Shown here in pieces: positions 27,903 through 38,397 of a DNA stretch of 64,000 bases. Each line of letters opens with the position of its first letter. The stretch's first letter is position 1. Source of the DNA: Janthinobacterium sp. PC23-8 (GTDB lineage: Bacteria > Pseudomonadota > Gammaproteobacteria > Burkholderiales > Burkholderiaceae_D); the NCBI RefSeq assembly GCF_002250505.1, contig NZ_NJGY01000001.1, positions 3,411,230-3,475,229 of the forward strand, written 5' to 3'. The notes under the pieces are model-generated. The model was not told the origin of the DNA. It did no database searches and worked only from the letters and a program-made list of their open reading frames with translations. The position numbers and the translations under genes are program-made.

Positions 27903-27964
27903 TTGACCACCCTCGGGGCTTCCTCTAAAGTGGTCAACTGTGTGAAAAAGTGTGTTTTTGTGGG
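27903..27964 (+). promoter_or_regulatory. mra (dcw) promoter with MraZ operator boxes
   Basis: -35 TTGACC (27903-27908), 17-bp spacer, -10 TAAAGT (27926-27931). Four direct repeats at an exact 10-bp period start at the -10: GTGGT (27930), GTGTG (27940), GTGTG (27950), GTGGG (27960). MraZ is known to bind a short series of GTG/TGGG-type direct repeats with 10-bp period in front of its own gene and repress the cluster; this array fits that design. Confidence 0.8.
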
Positions 27965-28024
27965 AAATTTTCCCTCGCCAGGCGACGTCGAAGTCGCCAT
28001 AGCCCAAGCTCAAAAAGGTCTTAC

Positions 28025-28453
28025 GTGTTTCAAGGCGCGTCCGCTATCAGTCTCGATGCCAAGGGCAGGATGTCTATCCCCGCCAAGCACCGTGACGCGC
28101 TCGCCATTCAATGCGAAGGCCGCATGACCCTGACACGCCACCCCGATGGCTGCCTGCTGTTTTTCCCTCGTTCCGTATGGGAAAGCCACCGCCAGCAGAT
28201 TGCCGCCTGGCCGATGTCGGCGCGCGCCTGGCAGCGCATCTTTCTCGGCAATGCCGTCGACGTCGAGCTGGACTCGGCGGGCCGCGTGCTGATCTCGCCC
28301 GAACTGCGCAGCGCCGCCGGCCTGTCGCGTGAAGTGATGCTGATGGGTATGGGCAGCCACTTTGAAATATGGAATGCCGCCACCCTGGCCGAACAGGAAC
28401 AGCAGGCCCTCGCTGGCGGCACTCCCGATGTACTCTCCAATTTTTCTTTCTAA
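28025..28453 (+). CDS. mraZ: Transcriptional regulator MraZ
   Basis: 142 residues from a GTG at 28025 (AAAGG 6 bp upstream). The first residues [18 protein letters not shown] are the usual MraZ start, so the longer frame upstream, which crosses the operator boxes, is rejected. Two AbrB-like half-repeats, each with the D-x-K/A-G-R pattern: [18 protein letters not shown] near 8-25 and [19 protein letters not shown] near 84-102. It forms a ring-shaped oligomer that binds the repeated boxes at 27930-27964 and represses the division and cell wall cluster. First gene of the cluster, 9 bp before rsmH. Confidence 0.95.
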   Translation: MFQGASAISLDAKGRMSIPAKHRDALAIQCEGRMTLTRHPDGCLLFFPRSVWESHRQQIAAWPMSARAWQRIFLGNAVDVELDSAGRVLISPELRSAAGLSREVMLMGMGSHFEIWNAATLAEQEQQALAGGTPDVLSNFSF

Positions 28454-28462
28454 GGCTCCGTA

Positions 28463-29440
28463 ATGACACTACTCACGGTGCCGGAATTTCAGCATCGCAC
28501 GGTGCTGCTGGACGAGGCGGTCGATGCACTCGACCTGTCAGGCGCGCGTGCACACGGCATTTATGTCGATGGCACGTTTGGTCGTGGCGGCCACAGCCGT
28601 TTGATCCTGTCGCGCCTGGCGCCCGACGCGCGCCTGATCGGCTTCGACAAGGACTTGCAGGCGATCGCCACTGCCACACAGATTCTTGATCCTCGTTTTG
28701 ACATCGTCCACGACAGTTTCGCCACCATGACGGCCAGCCTGGCCGCGCGTGGCGTGCAGCAGGTGGACGGCATCCTGCTCGACTTGGGCATTTCATCGCC
28801 CCAGGTCGACGACGCGGCGCGCGGCTTCAGCTTCCGCAATGACGGACCGCTGGACATGCGCATGGATACCACGCGCGGCATCTCCGCAGCCGACTGGCTG
28901 GCGGTGGAGACCGAGCAGAATTTAGAGAAGGTGATACGCGATTATGGGGAAGAACGGTTTGCTTTTCAGATTGCAAAGGCGATTGTTGCTGGCAGGGCAG
29001 TGCAGGCAATTTCAAGCACACGACAGCTTGCCGGTATCGTGGCAGGGGCCGTCAAGACACGCGAGAAGGGTAAGGACCCCGCTACCCGCACCTTTCAGGC
29101 AATCCGTATTTTCATTAACAAGGAACTCGAGGATCTCGAGACTGGCCTGAACCAGGCATACGCCTGCCTGGCGCCCGGCGCGCGCATGGCCGTGATCAGT
29201 TTTCATTCGCTGGAAGACCGCATGGTCAAGCGTTTCTTTGCCTCCAAGGCCAATGTGGAGCAGCCCGACCGCCGCCTGCCGATCCGCGCCGTCGACCTGC
29301 CGCAGCCGGAGATGAAACTGATCGTCAAGATGAAGCCGTCGGACGCCGAAATCGAGGGCAATCCCCGTGCGCGCTCGGCCGTGATGCGCGTGGCCCAGCG
29401 TTTGCCGCTGCCCGTTTCCAATCGGGGCGGCGCGCGATGA
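28463..29440 (+). CDS. rsmH: 16S rRNA m4C1402 methyltransferase RsmH
   Basis: 325 residues. SAM-dependent methyltransferase for the N4 position of C1402 in 16S rRNA. It begins [16 protein letters not shown]; the SAM site is [17 protein letters not shown] near residues 34-50, with [20 protein letters not shown] near 105-124 and [17 protein letters not shown] near 243-259, all hallmark segments of the MraW family. Second gene in the dcw cluster; its stop overlaps the ftsL start by 4 bp. Confidence 0.97.
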   Translation: MTLLTVPEFQHRTVLLDEAVDALDLSGARAHGIYVDGTFGRGGHSRLILSRLAPDARLIGFDKDLQAIATATQILDPRFDIVHDSFATMTASLAARGVQQVDGILLDLGISSPQVDDAARGFSFRNDGPLDMRMDTTRGISAADWLAVETEQNLEKVIRDYGEERFAFQIAKAIVAGRAVQAISSTRQLAGIVAGAVKTREKGKDPATRTFQAIRIFINKELEDLETGLNQAYACLAPGARMAVISFHSLEDRMVKRFFASKANVEQPDRRLPIRAVDLPQPEMKLIVKMKPSDAEIEGNPRARSAVMRVAQRLPLPVSNRGGAR

Positions 29441-29709
29441 CCGGCAAGCTCAGTATCGTGTTGTCGGCCCTGCTGGTGGCCTGCGGCCTGTCGCTGGTCA
29501 ACGCCCAGTACCAGGCGCGCCACCTGCTGATCGACCTCGAGCGCGCGCAAGCGTTGTCGCGCCAGCTCGACATCGACTGGGCGCAGCTGCAGCTGGACCA
29601 GTCGACGCTGGGCAAGCATGAGCGTATCGAAGCGATCGCCCGGCGCGACCTGAGCATGACGCCGCTGACGGCGGCGCGCACGCAATACCTGACCGAGGGC
29701 GGGCCATGA
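29437..29709 (+). CDS. ftsL: Cell division protein FtsL
   Basis: 90 residues. Bitopic inner-membrane divisome protein: a very short cytoplasmic end, one hydrophobic helix (about residues 5-22), then a periplasmic heptad-rich coiled coil ([20 protein letters not shown]) and [14 protein letters not shown]. Sequence conservation is low in this family; identity rests on size, topology and the fixed position between rsmH and ftsI, overlapping both by 4 bp. It works with FtsB and FtsQ to activate septal synthesis by FtsI-FtsW. Confidence 0.92.
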   Translation: MTGKLSIVLSALLVACGLSLVNAQYQARHLLIDLERAQALSRQLDIDWAQLQLDQSTLGKHERIEAIARRDLSMTPLTAARTQYLTEGGP

Positions 29710-31487
29710 AGCTGGGCGGCAACGGCAACGGTGGGCGCGTGGCGGCCTCGAAGGGCGTGCCTTTCTCGAAAAACCCGGTACTGGCCGTGCGCCTGCCGGT
29801 GTGGCGTTCGCGCGTGGTGCTGTTCGTGCTGTTTTTTGCCTTTGTTGGCCTGGGCGCGCGCGCCATGTGGCTGCAGGGCGTGTCGACCCAGTTCCTGCAA
29901 AAGCAGGGCGCGGCGCGCTATGAGAAGACGCTCGAACTGCCCGCCACGCGCGGCAAGATCACCGACCGCAACGGCCAGGTGCTGGCCTCGTCCGTGCCTG
30001 TCAAAGCCATCTGGGCGATTCCCGACGACGTGCTGCAGGCGCCACCCGAAAAAATCAATGCGCTGGCGGCGCTGCTGGACATGAACGTCACCGAGCTGCG
30101 CAAGAAGCTCGATTCGGACCGCAGCTTCGTCTACCTGAAACGCCAGGTCGAGATGGACGTGGCCGACAAGATCAACAAGCTGGGCATCGACGGCATCGAC
30201 GAGCGCAAGGAATACAAGCGCTTCTATCCGCAGGGCGAAGTGACGACCCATGTGGTCGGCTTTACCAACGTGGAAGACGTGGGCCAGGAAAGCATGGAAC
30301 TGGCGCAGCAAAAGACACTGGTGGGCACCACCGGCAGCCGCCGCGTGATCAAGGACCGCCTGGGCCATATCGTCGAAGACATCGGTTTCATCCACGAGCC
30401 GCATGACGGCAAGGACCTGACGTTGTCGGTCGACAGCAAGATTCAGTACATCGCGTTCACGCAGCTGAAGGAAGCGGTGGAAAAATACAATGCCAAGGCC
30501 GGCGGCGTGGTGGTGCTCGACGTGCACACGGGCGAAGTGCTGGCGCTGGCCAACTACCCGAGCTACGATCCGAACGACCGCAGGAAACTCACCGGCCAGC
30601 AGCTGCGCAACCGCGTCATGACCGACACCTTCGAGCCAGGTTCGACCCTCAAGCCGATCACGGTGGCGCTGGCGCTCGACACCGGCCGGGTCAAGCCGAC
30701 CACCCTGATCGACACGGGCGCGGGCCGCTATACCATCGCCGACCGTACGATTTCCGACACCAGCGCGCACGGCGTGATCAGCGTGGCGCAGGTGATCGAG
30801 ATGTCGTCCAATATCGGCTCTTCAAAAATAGCGCTGGGCATGCCGGCGCAGGAAATGTGGGAGATGTTTACCAAGGTGGGCTTCGGCCAGCAGCCGAAAT
30901 GGGGTTTTCCCGGTGCCGTGGCCGGCCGCGTGCGTCCGTATAAGTCGTGGCGCCCGGTGGAACAGGCGACCATGAGCTACGGCAACGGCATCTCGGTCTC
31001 GCTGATCCAGCTGGCGCGCGCCTACATGATGTTCGCGCGCGACGGCGACACCATCCCGCTGTCGTTCCAGAAGGTCACCGAGCTGCCCGTGGGCCAGCAG
31101 GTGATCAAGCCGAAGACGGCGGCCGACATGCGCGCCATGCTCGAACTGGTGGTGTCGGGCCCGCATGGTTCGGCCAAGCGGGCGCAAGTTGCCGGCTACC
31201 GCGTGGGCGGCAAGACCGGTACTGCCTACAAGGTGGAAAACGGCCGCTATGCGATGCCGCGCAAATACATCGGCTCTTTCGTCGGCATGGTGCCGATGTC
31301 GGCGCCGCGCTTCATCATCGCCGTGATGATCGATGAACCGACCGGCCTGTATCACTACGGTGGCCAGGTCGCCGCTCCCGCTTTCGCCGCGATTGCCACC
31401 AACGCACTGCGCGCGATGAATGTACCGCCCGATTCCTCCGTTACCGAAATCGTGGTTCCGGCCAATGCCGGCCCGGAGGCCATGTGA
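29706..31487 (+). CDS. ftsI: Septal peptidoglycan transpeptidase FtsI (PBP3)
   Basis: 593 residues. N-terminal membrane anchor (about 35-60), a class B dimerisation domain (RGKITDRNGQVLASSVPV near 83-100), and a transpeptidase domain with the three active-site motifs: S-x-x-K as GSTLK (Ser about 313), S-x-N as SSN near 367, and K-T/S-G as GGKTGTA near 503. It crosslinks septal peptidoglycan together with FtsW. Overlaps ftsL and murE by 4 bp each. Confidence 0.96.
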   Translation: MKLGGNGNGGRVAASKGVPFSKNPVLAVRLPVWRSRVVLFVLFFAFVGLGARAMWLQGVSTQFLQKQGAARYEKTLELPATRGKITDRNGQVLASSVPVKAIWAIPDDVLQAPPEKINALAALLDMNVTELRKKLDSDRSFVYLKRQVEMDVADKINKLGIDGIDERKEYKRFYPQGEVTTHVVGFTNVEDVGQESMELAQQKTLVGTTGSRRVIKDRLGHIVEDIGFIHEPHDGKDLTLSVDSKIQYIAFTQLKEAVEKYNAKAGGVVVLDVHTGEVLALANYPSYDPNDRRKLTGQQLRNRVMTDTFEPGSTLKPITVALALDTGRVKPTTLIDTGAGRYTIADRTISDTSAHGVISVAQVIEMSSNIGSSKIALGMPAQEMWEMFTKVGFGQQPKWGFPGAVAGRVRPYKSWRPVEQATMSYGNGISVSLIQLARAYMMFARDGDTIPLSFQKVTELPVGQQVIKPKTAADMRAMLELVVSGPHGSAKRAQVAGYRVGGKTGTAYKVENGRYAMPRKYIGSFVGMVPMSAPRFIIAVMIDEPTGLYHYGGQVAAPAFAAIATNALRAMNVPPDSSVTEIVVPANAGPEAM

Positions 31488-33019
31488 AGCTGCTCATGAC
31501 CATACAAGATATCAGTTCGTGGATAGCCGCTGCCGCCCCGGGCGCGCAGCTGACATCCGACTCCCGCCGCGTGCGGCGCGGCGATGTGTTTTTCGCCTAT
31601 GCCGGCGCGAGCCGCTTCATCGAGGCGGCCGTCAAGCTGGGCGCGGCCGCCATCGTGCATGACGACGCCGACGGCGACGTCACGCTGGAGGTGCACAATT
31701 TGACTGTGCCTTTGCTGGCCGTACCCGACCTGAAACGCCAGGCCGGCCCGATAGCGCACACCTATTACGGCATGCCCGACCGTGCCATGTTCAGTGCCGG
31801 CGTGACCGGCACCAACGGCAAGACCTCGTGCGCGCTGTGGCTGGCGCAAGCCCTGGCGCGCCTGGGCGAGACTTCCTCCGTGATCGGGACCTTGGGCGTG
31901 GGCCTGTGCAAGGCACGCGGCGAGATCGATTTCGACGTCACCGGCTACACCACGCCCGACGCCGTGCTGCTGGCCAGGAAACTGGCGGTGCTGCGCGACG
32001 CTGGCGCGCAAGCGGTGGCCATCGAAGTGTCGTCGATCGGCCTGGACCAGGACCGCGCGGCCGGCATGCATTTCGATGTGGCGATGTTTACCAACCTGAC
32101 GCGCGACCACCTCGACTACCATGGCGACATGGCGGCCTACGAGGCGGCGAAAGTGAAACTGTTCGACTGGCCGGGCTTGACAACGGCGGTGATCAACCTC
32201 GACGACGCCATGGGCCAGCGCCTGGCCGCGCACGTGGCGGGCAAGCCCAAGGGTGACATTCCCGTCATCGGCTACACCTTGCAGGATGCGGCCAGCGTGC
32301 CCGAGCGGCCGGGTGTGTTGACGCTGCGCGCCAGCCAGTTCCGCAGCCGTAACGCCGGCACCGACTTCCAGCTCGAATGCGGCATGGGCACGGCGCCGGT
32401 GAAAACCCGGCTGGTGGGCCACTTCAATATCAGCAATGCGCTGGCCGTGCTGGGCGCCTTGCTGGCCCATGGCGTGCCGTTGCGCGCGGCGCTCGACACG
32501 ATCGAAGCCTTGCTGCCGGCGCCGGGCCGCATGCAGCAGGTCGGCGGCCAGGACGCGCCGATGATCGTCATCGATTATGCGCATACGCCCGATGCGTTGG
32601 AAAAAACCCTGGCCGCCTTGCGCCAGGTGGCGCAGGACCGCGGCGGCGCGCTGTGGTGCGTGTTCGGCTGCGGCGGCGACCGCGATCCGGGCAAGCGCCC
32701 GCAGATGGGCGCCATCGCCCAGCAGGCCGACCATGTGCTGGTGACCAGCGACAATCCGCGCAGCGAAGATCCGCACGCCATCATCGAACAGATCGTCGCC
32801 GGCATGCGCCAGGACGGCCCGCAGCCGCAGGCGATCGAAGACCGCGCCGCCGCCATCCTGTCGGCCATCAAGCACGCCGCCAAGCCGGATGTGATCCTGC
32901 TGGCCGGCAAGGGCCATGAACCGTACCAGGAAATCAAGGGCAAGAAGCTGCCGTTTTCCGACGCCGATCATGCGCAGCTGGCGCTGTCGGCGCGCCTGAC
33001 CATGATGAGGACCAATTGA
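31484..33019 (+). CDS. murE: UDP-MurNAc-L-Ala-D-Glu:meso-diaminopimelate ligase MurE
   Basis: 511 residues from a GTG at 31484 overlapping the ftsI stop; an ATG at 31496 is an alternative start. Three-domain Mur ligase with ATP site GVTGTNGKTSCALWLAQ near residues 105-121, FTNLTRDHLDYHGDM near 202-216, and the specificity motif DNPRSEDP near 425-432, which selects meso-diaminopimelate over lysine. Cytoplasmic step adding the third peptide residue of the peptidoglycan precursor. The stop overlaps murF by one base. Confidence 0.96.
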   Translation: MKLLMTIQDISSWIAAAAPGAQLTSDSRRVRRGDVFFAYAGASRFIEAAVKLGAAAIVHDDADGDVTLEVHNLTVPLLAVPDLKRQAGPIAHTYYGMPDRAMFSAGVTGTNGKTSCALWLAQALARLGETSSVIGTLGVGLCKARGEIDFDVTGYTTPDAVLLARKLAVLRDAGAQAVAIEVSSIGLDQDRAAGMHFDVAMFTNLTRDHLDYHGDMAAYEAAKVKLFDWPGLTTAVINLDDAMGQRLAAHVAGKPKGDIPVIGYTLQDAASVPERPGVLTLRASQFRSRNAGTDFQLECGMGTAPVKTRLVGHFNISNALAVLGALLAHGVPLRAALDTIEALLPAPGRMQQVGGQDAPMIVIDYAHTPDALEKTLAALRQVAQDRGGALWCVFGCGGDRDPGKRPQMGAIAQQADHVLVTSDNPRSEDPHAIIEQIVAGMRQDGPQPQAIEDRAAAILSAIKHAAKPDVILLAGKGHEPYQEIKGKKLPFSDADHAQLALSARLTMMRTN

Positions 33020-34464
33020 TGGAGCAGACCGTGCACGCCACACTTGCACAAGTGCTGCCAGTACTGGCATCGGCCGGCGCGCGCCTGCTTGGCCGTCTCG
33101 ACACGCCGTTTGCGGGCGTATCGACCGACAGCCGCCAGGCCGGCAACGGCGCGCTGTTCGTCGCCTTGCGCGGCGAACGTTTCGACGCCCACGATTTCCT
33201 GACGGACGTGGCGCGCCAGGGCGTGGCGGCGGTGATCGTCGAAGCCCTGCCCGAGGGCTGGGACGCGAGCCAGGTCGCCGCCATCGTGGTGCCCGATACC
33301 CTGGTGGCGCTGGGGCGCATCGCCAACTTCTGGCGCCGCCAGTTCGACCTGCCGGTGATCGGCGTGACCGGCAGCAATGGCAAGACCACGGTCAAGGAAA
33401 TGCTGTCGTCCATCCTGGCCGCCGCCCACGGCGAGCAGGACCGCCTGGCCACGCGCGGCAACCTGAATAATGAGATCGGCGTGCCGCTGACCTTGTTCCG
33501 CCTGGCTGCCCATCATGACGCGGCCGTGATCGAGATGGGCATGAACCATCCGGGCGAAATCGCGCGCCTGGCGGCGATTGCCGAGCCGACCGTGGCGATG
33601 GTCAACAACGCCCAGCGCGAACACCAGGAATTCATGCATACGGTGGAGGCGGTGGCGCGCGAGAACGGCGCCGTGCTGGCCGCCTTGCCGCCGGATGGCG
33701 TGGCCGTGTTTCCGCATGGCGACGAATTTACGCCCTTGTGGCAGGAACTTGCCAGCACGCGCCGCGTGATCCGCTTCGGCCTGTCGAAAGACGCCGAAGT
33801 CAGCTGCACCCACCGCGTGGCCGAAGCGTTTGGCAGCGACATGTTCGTCAGCGTGCGTGACGGGCAGGGCGGCGTGCAGCAGTTCTTTGTCGGCCTGCAG
33901 GCGGCCGGCGAGCATAACGTCAGGAACGCGCTGGCGGCCATCGCCTGCGCAGTCGGCGCCGGCGTAAAACTGGACGCCATCAGGCAGGGGCTGGAAGCGT
34001 TCGCGCCGGTGGCCGGGCGCCTGCAGCAAAAGCGAGCGATGAATGGCGCCACCGTCATCGACGACACCTACAACGCCAATCCCGATTCGGCGCGCGCCGC
34101 CATCGACGTGCTGGCGCAAGCCGGCGCGCCGCGTATCCTGGTGCTGGGCGAAATGGGTGAAGTGGGCACGCAAGGACAGCAATTCCACGAAGAGATCGGC
34201 GCCTACGCCGCCGCCAAAGGCATCGAACACGTGCTGGCGACGGGCGGCCTGGCGCGCCATATGGTCGCCTCTGTCAATGCGGCGCAGTCAGGCACGGTCG
34301 TGGAATATTTCGAACAATTCGACGGTTTGCTGGCGGCGCTCGATGCGCTGCTGGTAGCTCGTCCGGATGCAACAGTATTGATCAAGGGCTCCCGTTTCAT
34401 GAAGATGGAACGGGCCGTGCAGCATTTGATTGGTTCAAACAAAAACAACAAGGAAGCTCACTAA
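33019..34464 (+). CDS. murF: UDP-MurNAc-tripeptide:D-Ala-D-Ala ligase MurF
   Basis: 481 residues from the ATG at 33019, whose A is the last base of the murE stop. Mur ligase with ATP site [15 protein letters not shown] near residues 115-129, [14 protein letters not shown] near 174-187, [10 protein letters not shown] near 195 and [10 protein letters not shown] near 350. It adds D-alanyl-D-alanine (made by Ddl, encoded further along) to the UDP-MurNAc-tripeptide. Followed by mraY after 2 bp. Confidence 0.96.
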   Translation: MEQTVHATLAQVLPVLASAGARLLGRLDTPFAGVSTDSRQAGNGALFVALRGERFDAHDFLTDVARQGVAAVIVEALPEGWDASQVAAIVVPDTLVALGRIANFWRRQFDLPVIGVTGSNGKTTVKEMLSSILAAAHGEQDRLATRGNLNNEIGVPLTLFRLAAHHDAAVIEMGMNHPGEIARLAAIAEPTVAMVNNAQREHQEFMHTVEAVARENGAVLAALPPDGVAVFPHGDEFTPLWQELASTRRVIRFGLSKDAEVSCTHRVAEAFGSDMFVSVRDGQGGVQQFFVGLQAAGEHNVRNALAAIACAVGAGVKLDAIRQGLEAFAPVAGRLQQKRAMNGATVIDDTYNANPDSARAAIDVLAQAGAPRILVLGEMGEVGTQGQQFHEEIGAYAAAKGIEHVLATGGLARHMVASVNAAQSGTVVEYFEQFDGLLAALDALLVARPDATVLIKGSRFMKMERAVQHLIGSNKNNKEAH

Positions 34465-34466
34465 TC

Positions 34467-35642
34467 ATGCTGCTCTGGCTCGCTCATTATTTCCAGGACG
34501 ACATTGGCCCATTGCGGGTCTTTAACTTCATCACCTTTCGCGCCGTCTTCGCCACCCTGACCGCCATCCTGATCGGCCTGTTTGCCGGTCCTGCCGTGAT
34601 CCGCATGCTCACGCGCCTGAAGGTCGGCCAGGCCGTGCGTACCGATGGTCCGCAAACGCATCTGAAAAAACACGGCACGCCCACCATGGGCGGCGTGCTG
34701 ATCCTGATCGCCATCGGCACCTCCACCCTGCTGTGGTGCGACCTGTCGAACCGCTTTATCTGGCCGGTGCTGATCGTCACGCTGGGTTTTGGCGCCATCG
34801 GCTGGGCCGACGACTACCGCAAGGTGGTGCACCAGGACCCGGAAGGCATGCGCTCGCGCGAAAAATACTTCTGGCAGTCGCTGATCGGCCTGGCCGCCGC
34901 CTTCTACCTGGCGTTCTCGGTGTCGATTTCCGAGCCGAACGCGGGCCAGGTCTGGAATCTGATCTACGCCTGGGTGCAGTCCGGCTTTGCCATGGACCTG
35001 CCGCCCAAGGCCGACCTGATCGTGCCGTTCTTTAAAACCATCAGCTATCCGCTGGGCGTATGGGGGTTTATCGCCCTGACTTACTGCGTGATCGTCGGCA
35101 CCAGCAACGCCGTCAATTTCACCGACGGCCTCGACGGTCTGGCCATCATGCCCACCGTGATGGTGGGCACGGCGCTGGGCCTGTTTGCCTACCTGACCGG
35201 CAACGCCACCTATGCGCGCTACCTGTTTATCCCGCATATTCCGGGCGCCGGCGAACTGGTGATCTTCTGCGGCGCGCTGGCCGGTTCCGGCCTGGCCTTC
35301 CTCTGGTATAACACCCACCCCGCCAAAGTGTTCATGGGCGACGTCGGCGCGCTGGCCCTGGGCGGCGCCCTGGGCACCGTCGCCGTCATCGTGCGCCAGG
35401 AAATCGTGCTGTTCATCATGGGCGGCATCTTCGTGGTCGAAACGCTGTCGGTGATCATCCAGGTGGCGTGGTTCAAATACACCAAGAAGCGCTATGGCGT
35501 GGGCCGCCGCGTATTTTTGATGGCGCCGCTGCACCACCATTTTGAACAAAAAGGCTGGAAGGAAACGCAGGTTGTCGTGCGTTTCTGGATCATCACCATG
35601 ATGCTGGTGCTGCTCGGCCTGACCACCTTGAAGCTGCGCTGA
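34467..35642 (+). CDS. mraY: Phospho-MurNAc-pentapeptide transferase MraY
   Basis: 391 residues, about ten transmembrane helices. Moves phospho-MurNAc-pentapeptide from UMP to undecaprenyl phosphate, making lipid I. Motifs: [14 protein letters not shown] near residues 68-81, WADDYRKV near 113-120 (catalytic Asp pair), [14 protein letters not shown] near 213-226, and the C-terminal [15 protein letters not shown] with the conserved His triplet. Its stop shares one base with the murD start. Confidence 0.97.
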   Translation: MLLWLAHYFQDDIGPLRVFNFITFRAVFATLTAILIGLFAGPAVIRMLTRLKVGQAVRTDGPQTHLKKHGTPTMGGVLILIAIGTSTLLWCDLSNRFIWPVLIVTLGFGAIGWADDYRKVVHQDPEGMRSREKYFWQSLIGLAAAFYLAFSVSISEPNAGQVWNLIYAWVQSGFAMDLPPKADLIVPFFKTISYPLGVWGFIALTYCVIVGTSNAVNFTDGLDGLAIMPTVMVGTALGLFAYLTGNATYARYLFIPHIPGAGELVIFCGALAGSGLAFLWYNTHPAKVFMGDVGALALGGALGTVAVIVRQEIVLFIMGGIFVVETLSVIIQVAWFKYTKKRYGVGRRVFLMAPLHHHFEQKGWKETQVVVRFWIITMMLVLLGLTTLKLR

Positions 35643-37186
35643 TGAACTACGCCAATCAAACCGCACTGGTACTGGGACTCGGCGAGTCCGGCCTGGCCAT
35701 GGCCCTGTGGCTGGCCCGCTGCGGCGCTCAAGTGCGCGTGGCCGACACCCGCGAAGCGCCGGAACGCCTGGCCGCCCTGCGCGAGGCAGTGCCCGATGCG
35801 CAGTTCATCGCCGGTCGATTCACCGCTGAACTGCTGGACAGCGTCGACTTTGTCGCCGTCAGCCCCGGCCTGGCGCCGCAGCGCGAACTGGCGCACATCG
35901 CGCCAGCCGCAGCGGAAAATAATATCCCCGTATGGGGCGAGATCGAACTGTTCGCCCAGGCGCTGGCCGCGCTGAAAACAGAGCGCGGCTATGCGCCGAA
36001 AATCGTCGCCATTACCGGCACCAACGGCAAGACTACCGTCACCAGCCTGGTCGGCCTGTTGTGCGAACGGGCGGGCCTGTCCACGCGCGTGGCCGGCAAT
36101 ATCAGCCCGGCCGCGCTGGACGTGCTGCGCGAGGTGCTCGATGCCGAGCCGGCGCCAGTTGCAGCCGATCTCGCCGAGCCCGTCGCCAGCACCCTGCCGC
36201 AGGCGTGGATACTGGAATTGTCGAGCTTTCAGCTGCACACCACCTTCAGCCTGCAGGCCGATGCGGCCACCGTGTTGAATCTGTCGCAGGATCACCTGGA
36301 CTGGCATGGCGACATGGCCGCCTACGCGCTGGACAAGGCGCGCATCTTCGGCGAGCACACCGTGCGCGTGCTCAACCGCGACGATGCGTTTGTCATGCGC
36401 ATGAAGCATGCCCTGGTCGATAGCGTGACATTTGGCACCAGCGAACCCCAGGAAGCCGACAGCTTTGGCCTGGTCAACGAGCGCGGTGTCTACTGGCTGG
36501 CGCAAGCCGTGCCGAGCGAAGAAGTGATCGAGAAAAAACGCAGGAAAAACGATCCGGCGCCCGAACCGGTGCCGACCATGGCGAAAAAACTGATGCCGGC
36601 CGACGCCCTGAAAATCCGTGGCCAGCACAATGCCTCGAATGCACTGGCCGCGCTGGCCCTGTGCCGCGCCATTGGCCTGCCGTTCGCGCCGCTGCTGCAT
36701 GGCTTGCGCGAATACCAGGGCGAGCCGCACCGGGTGGAGCTGGTCACGGCGGTGGGCGAGGTCGAGTATTACGACGACAGCAAGGGCACCAATGTGGGTG
36801 CCACGGTGGCGGCCATCAATGGCCTGGGCAAGGCGTTTGGCGGCGCGGAGCAGCGCCTGGTGCTGATCGCCGGCGGCGACGGCAAGGGCCAGGATTTCTC
36901 GCCGCTGGCCGAACCGGTGTCGCGCCATGTGCGCGCCGTGCTGCTGATCGGGCGCGATGCGCCGGCGCTGCGTGCGGCACTGGAGCCTTCGGGTGTCGGC
37001 CTGTTCGACTGCGCCAGCTTGCCCGATGCGGTCAAACAGGCGTCCATCCTGGCCCAGCCAGGCGACGCGGTGCTGCTGTCGCCCGCTTGCGCCAGCCTGG
37101 ACATGTTCAAGAACTATGCGCACCGCGCGCAGGTGTTTGTCGACGCCGTGCGCGACATCGCCTTGGACAACGGACAGGATCTCTGA
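35642..37186 (+). CDS. murD: UDP-MurNAc-L-alanine:D-glutamate ligase MurD
   Basis: 514 residues, longer than the 440 of E. coli. Rossmann-like N-terminus ([17 protein letters not shown]), ATP site [18 protein letters not shown] near residues 122-139, [10 protein letters not shown] near 196, [11 protein letters not shown] near 213 and [11 protein letters not shown] near 378. Two insertions account for the length: an acidic/Pro-rich one near 165-183 and a charged one near 295-315 ([15 protein letters not shown]). Adds D-glutamate to UDP-MurNAc-Ala. Stop/start overlaps of one base with mraY and with ftsW. Confidence 0.95.
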   Translation: MNYANQTALVLGLGESGLAMALWLARCGAQVRVADTREAPERLAALREAVPDAQFIAGRFTAELLDSVDFVAVSPGLAPQRELAHIAPAAAENNIPVWGEIELFAQALAALKTERGYAPKIVAITGTNGKTTVTSLVGLLCERAGLSTRVAGNISPAALDVLREVLDAEPAPVAADLAEPVASTLPQAWILELSSFQLHTTFSLQADAATVLNLSQDHLDWHGDMAAYALDKARIFGEHTVRVLNRDDAFVMRMKHALVDSVTFGTSEPQEADSFGLVNERGVYWLAQAVPSEEVIEKKRRKNDPAPEPVPTMAKKLMPADALKIRGQHNASNALAALALCRAIGLPFAPLLHGLREYQGEPHRVELVTAVGEVEYYDDSKGTNVGATVAAINGLGKAFGGAEQRLVLIAGGDGKGQDFSPLAEPVSRHVRAVLLIGRDAPALRAALEPSGVGLFDCASLPDAVKQASILAQPGDAVLLSPACASLDMFKNYAHRAQVFVDAVRDIALDNGQDL

Positions 37187-38397
37187 TGGCCTTCCAGCTG
37201 CCATTCGGTTTCGGTTCCGGCTCGGCTGCCAAGCCGCTGGACGGTCGCGTGCGGCAGTCGAAGATGATGGACTACGACCAGCCCCTGATCTGGGTGGTGC
37301 TGCTGTTGATGCTGCTGGGCATGGTGATGGTGTATTCGGCCTCGATCTCGCTGTCGGACGCACGCAAGTTCGCCGCCTACACCAACAATTATTTCGTCGT
37401 GCGCCAGGCGTTGTTCATCGGCATCTCGATCATCGCCAGCGCGGTGGTGTTCCGTATCCGCGTCGCCACCTGGCAAAAGATGGCCCCGTGGCTGTTCATC
37501 GGCACCCTGGTGCTGCTGGTGATGGTGCTCATTCCTGGCCTGGGCGTGTCGGTCAACGGCGGGCGCCGCTGGCTGAACCTGCCGGGCCTGCGGCCGCAGC
37601 CGTCCGAACTGATGAAGGTGGTGATGGTGCTGTACGCGGCCGACTATACGGTGCGCAAGCAGGAATACATGCACAAGCTGACCAAGGGCTTCATGCCGAT
37701 GGCGCTGGCCGTCAGTTTCGTTGGCTTGCTGCTGCTGATGGAGCCTGACCTGGGCGCTTTTGGCGTGATCGTCTGCATCGCCATGGGCATTCTGTTCCTG
37801 GGGGGCGTGAACGCCATCTGGTTCGGCGGCATCGGCGCCATGCTGACGGCGATTTTCGTCACCATCATCGCGCTGTCGAAATTCCGCCGCGAGCGTTTCT
37901 TCGCCTATCTGGACCCGTGGCAGGAAGACAATGCGCTCAACAAGGCCTACCAGCTGACACACTCGCTGATCGCCTTTGGCCGCGGCGAACTGTTTGGCGT
38001 GGGCCTGGGCGGCAGCGTGGAAAAGCTCCATTACCTGCCCGAGGCGCACACCGACTTTTTGCTGGCCGTGATCGGCGAGGAACTGGGCCTGGTGGGCGTG
38101 TTGATCGTGATCGGCATGTTCTACTGGATTATCAAGCGCGCCTTCGACATCGGCCGCCAGGCGATCGCCATCGACCAGACCTTTGCCGGCCTGACTGCCA
38201 AGGGCATCGCCATCTGGATCGGCGTGCAGACCTTTATCAACATGGGTGTGAACCTGGGCCTGTTGCCGACCAAGGGCCTGACCCTGCCTCTGATGAGCTA
38301 TGGCGGCACGGGCGTCCTGATCAACTGTATCGGCCTGGCGATCCTGCTGCGCATCGATTATGAAAACCGGATCCTGATGCGCGGGGGCCGGCTATGA
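37186..38397 (+). CDS. ftsW: Septal peptidoglycan glycosyltransferase FtsW
   Basis: 403 residues from the ATG at 37186, overlapping the murD stop by one base; a longer in-frame reading inside murD is rejected. SEDS-family polytopic membrane protein with about ten helices. Visible marks: [12 protein letters not shown] near 47-58, [19 protein letters not shown] near 127-145, [12 protein letters not shown] near 182-193 (the conserved Asp), and [17 protein letters not shown] near 360-376. Polymerises glycan strands from lipid II at the septum with FtsI. Overlaps murG by 4 bp. Confidence 0.96.
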   Translation: MAFQLPFGFGSGSAAKPLDGRVRQSKMMDYDQPLIWVVLLLMLLGMVMVYSASISLSDARKFAAYTNNYFVVRQALFIGISIIASAVVFRIRVATWQKMAPWLFIGTLVLLVMVLIPGLGVSVNGGRRWLNLPGLRPQPSELMKVVMVLYAADYTVRKQEYMHKLTKGFMPMALAVSFVGLLLLMEPDLGAFGVIVCIAMGILFLGGVNAIWFGGIGAMLTAIFVTIIALSKFRRERFFAYLDPWQEDNALNKAYQLTHSLIAFGRGELFGVGLGGSVEKLHYLPEAHTDFLLAVIGEELGLVGVLIVIGMFYWIIKRAFDIGRQAIAIDQTFAGLTAKGIAIWIGVQTFINMGVNLGLLPTKGLTLPLMSYGGTGVLINCIGLAILLRIDYENRILMRGGRL

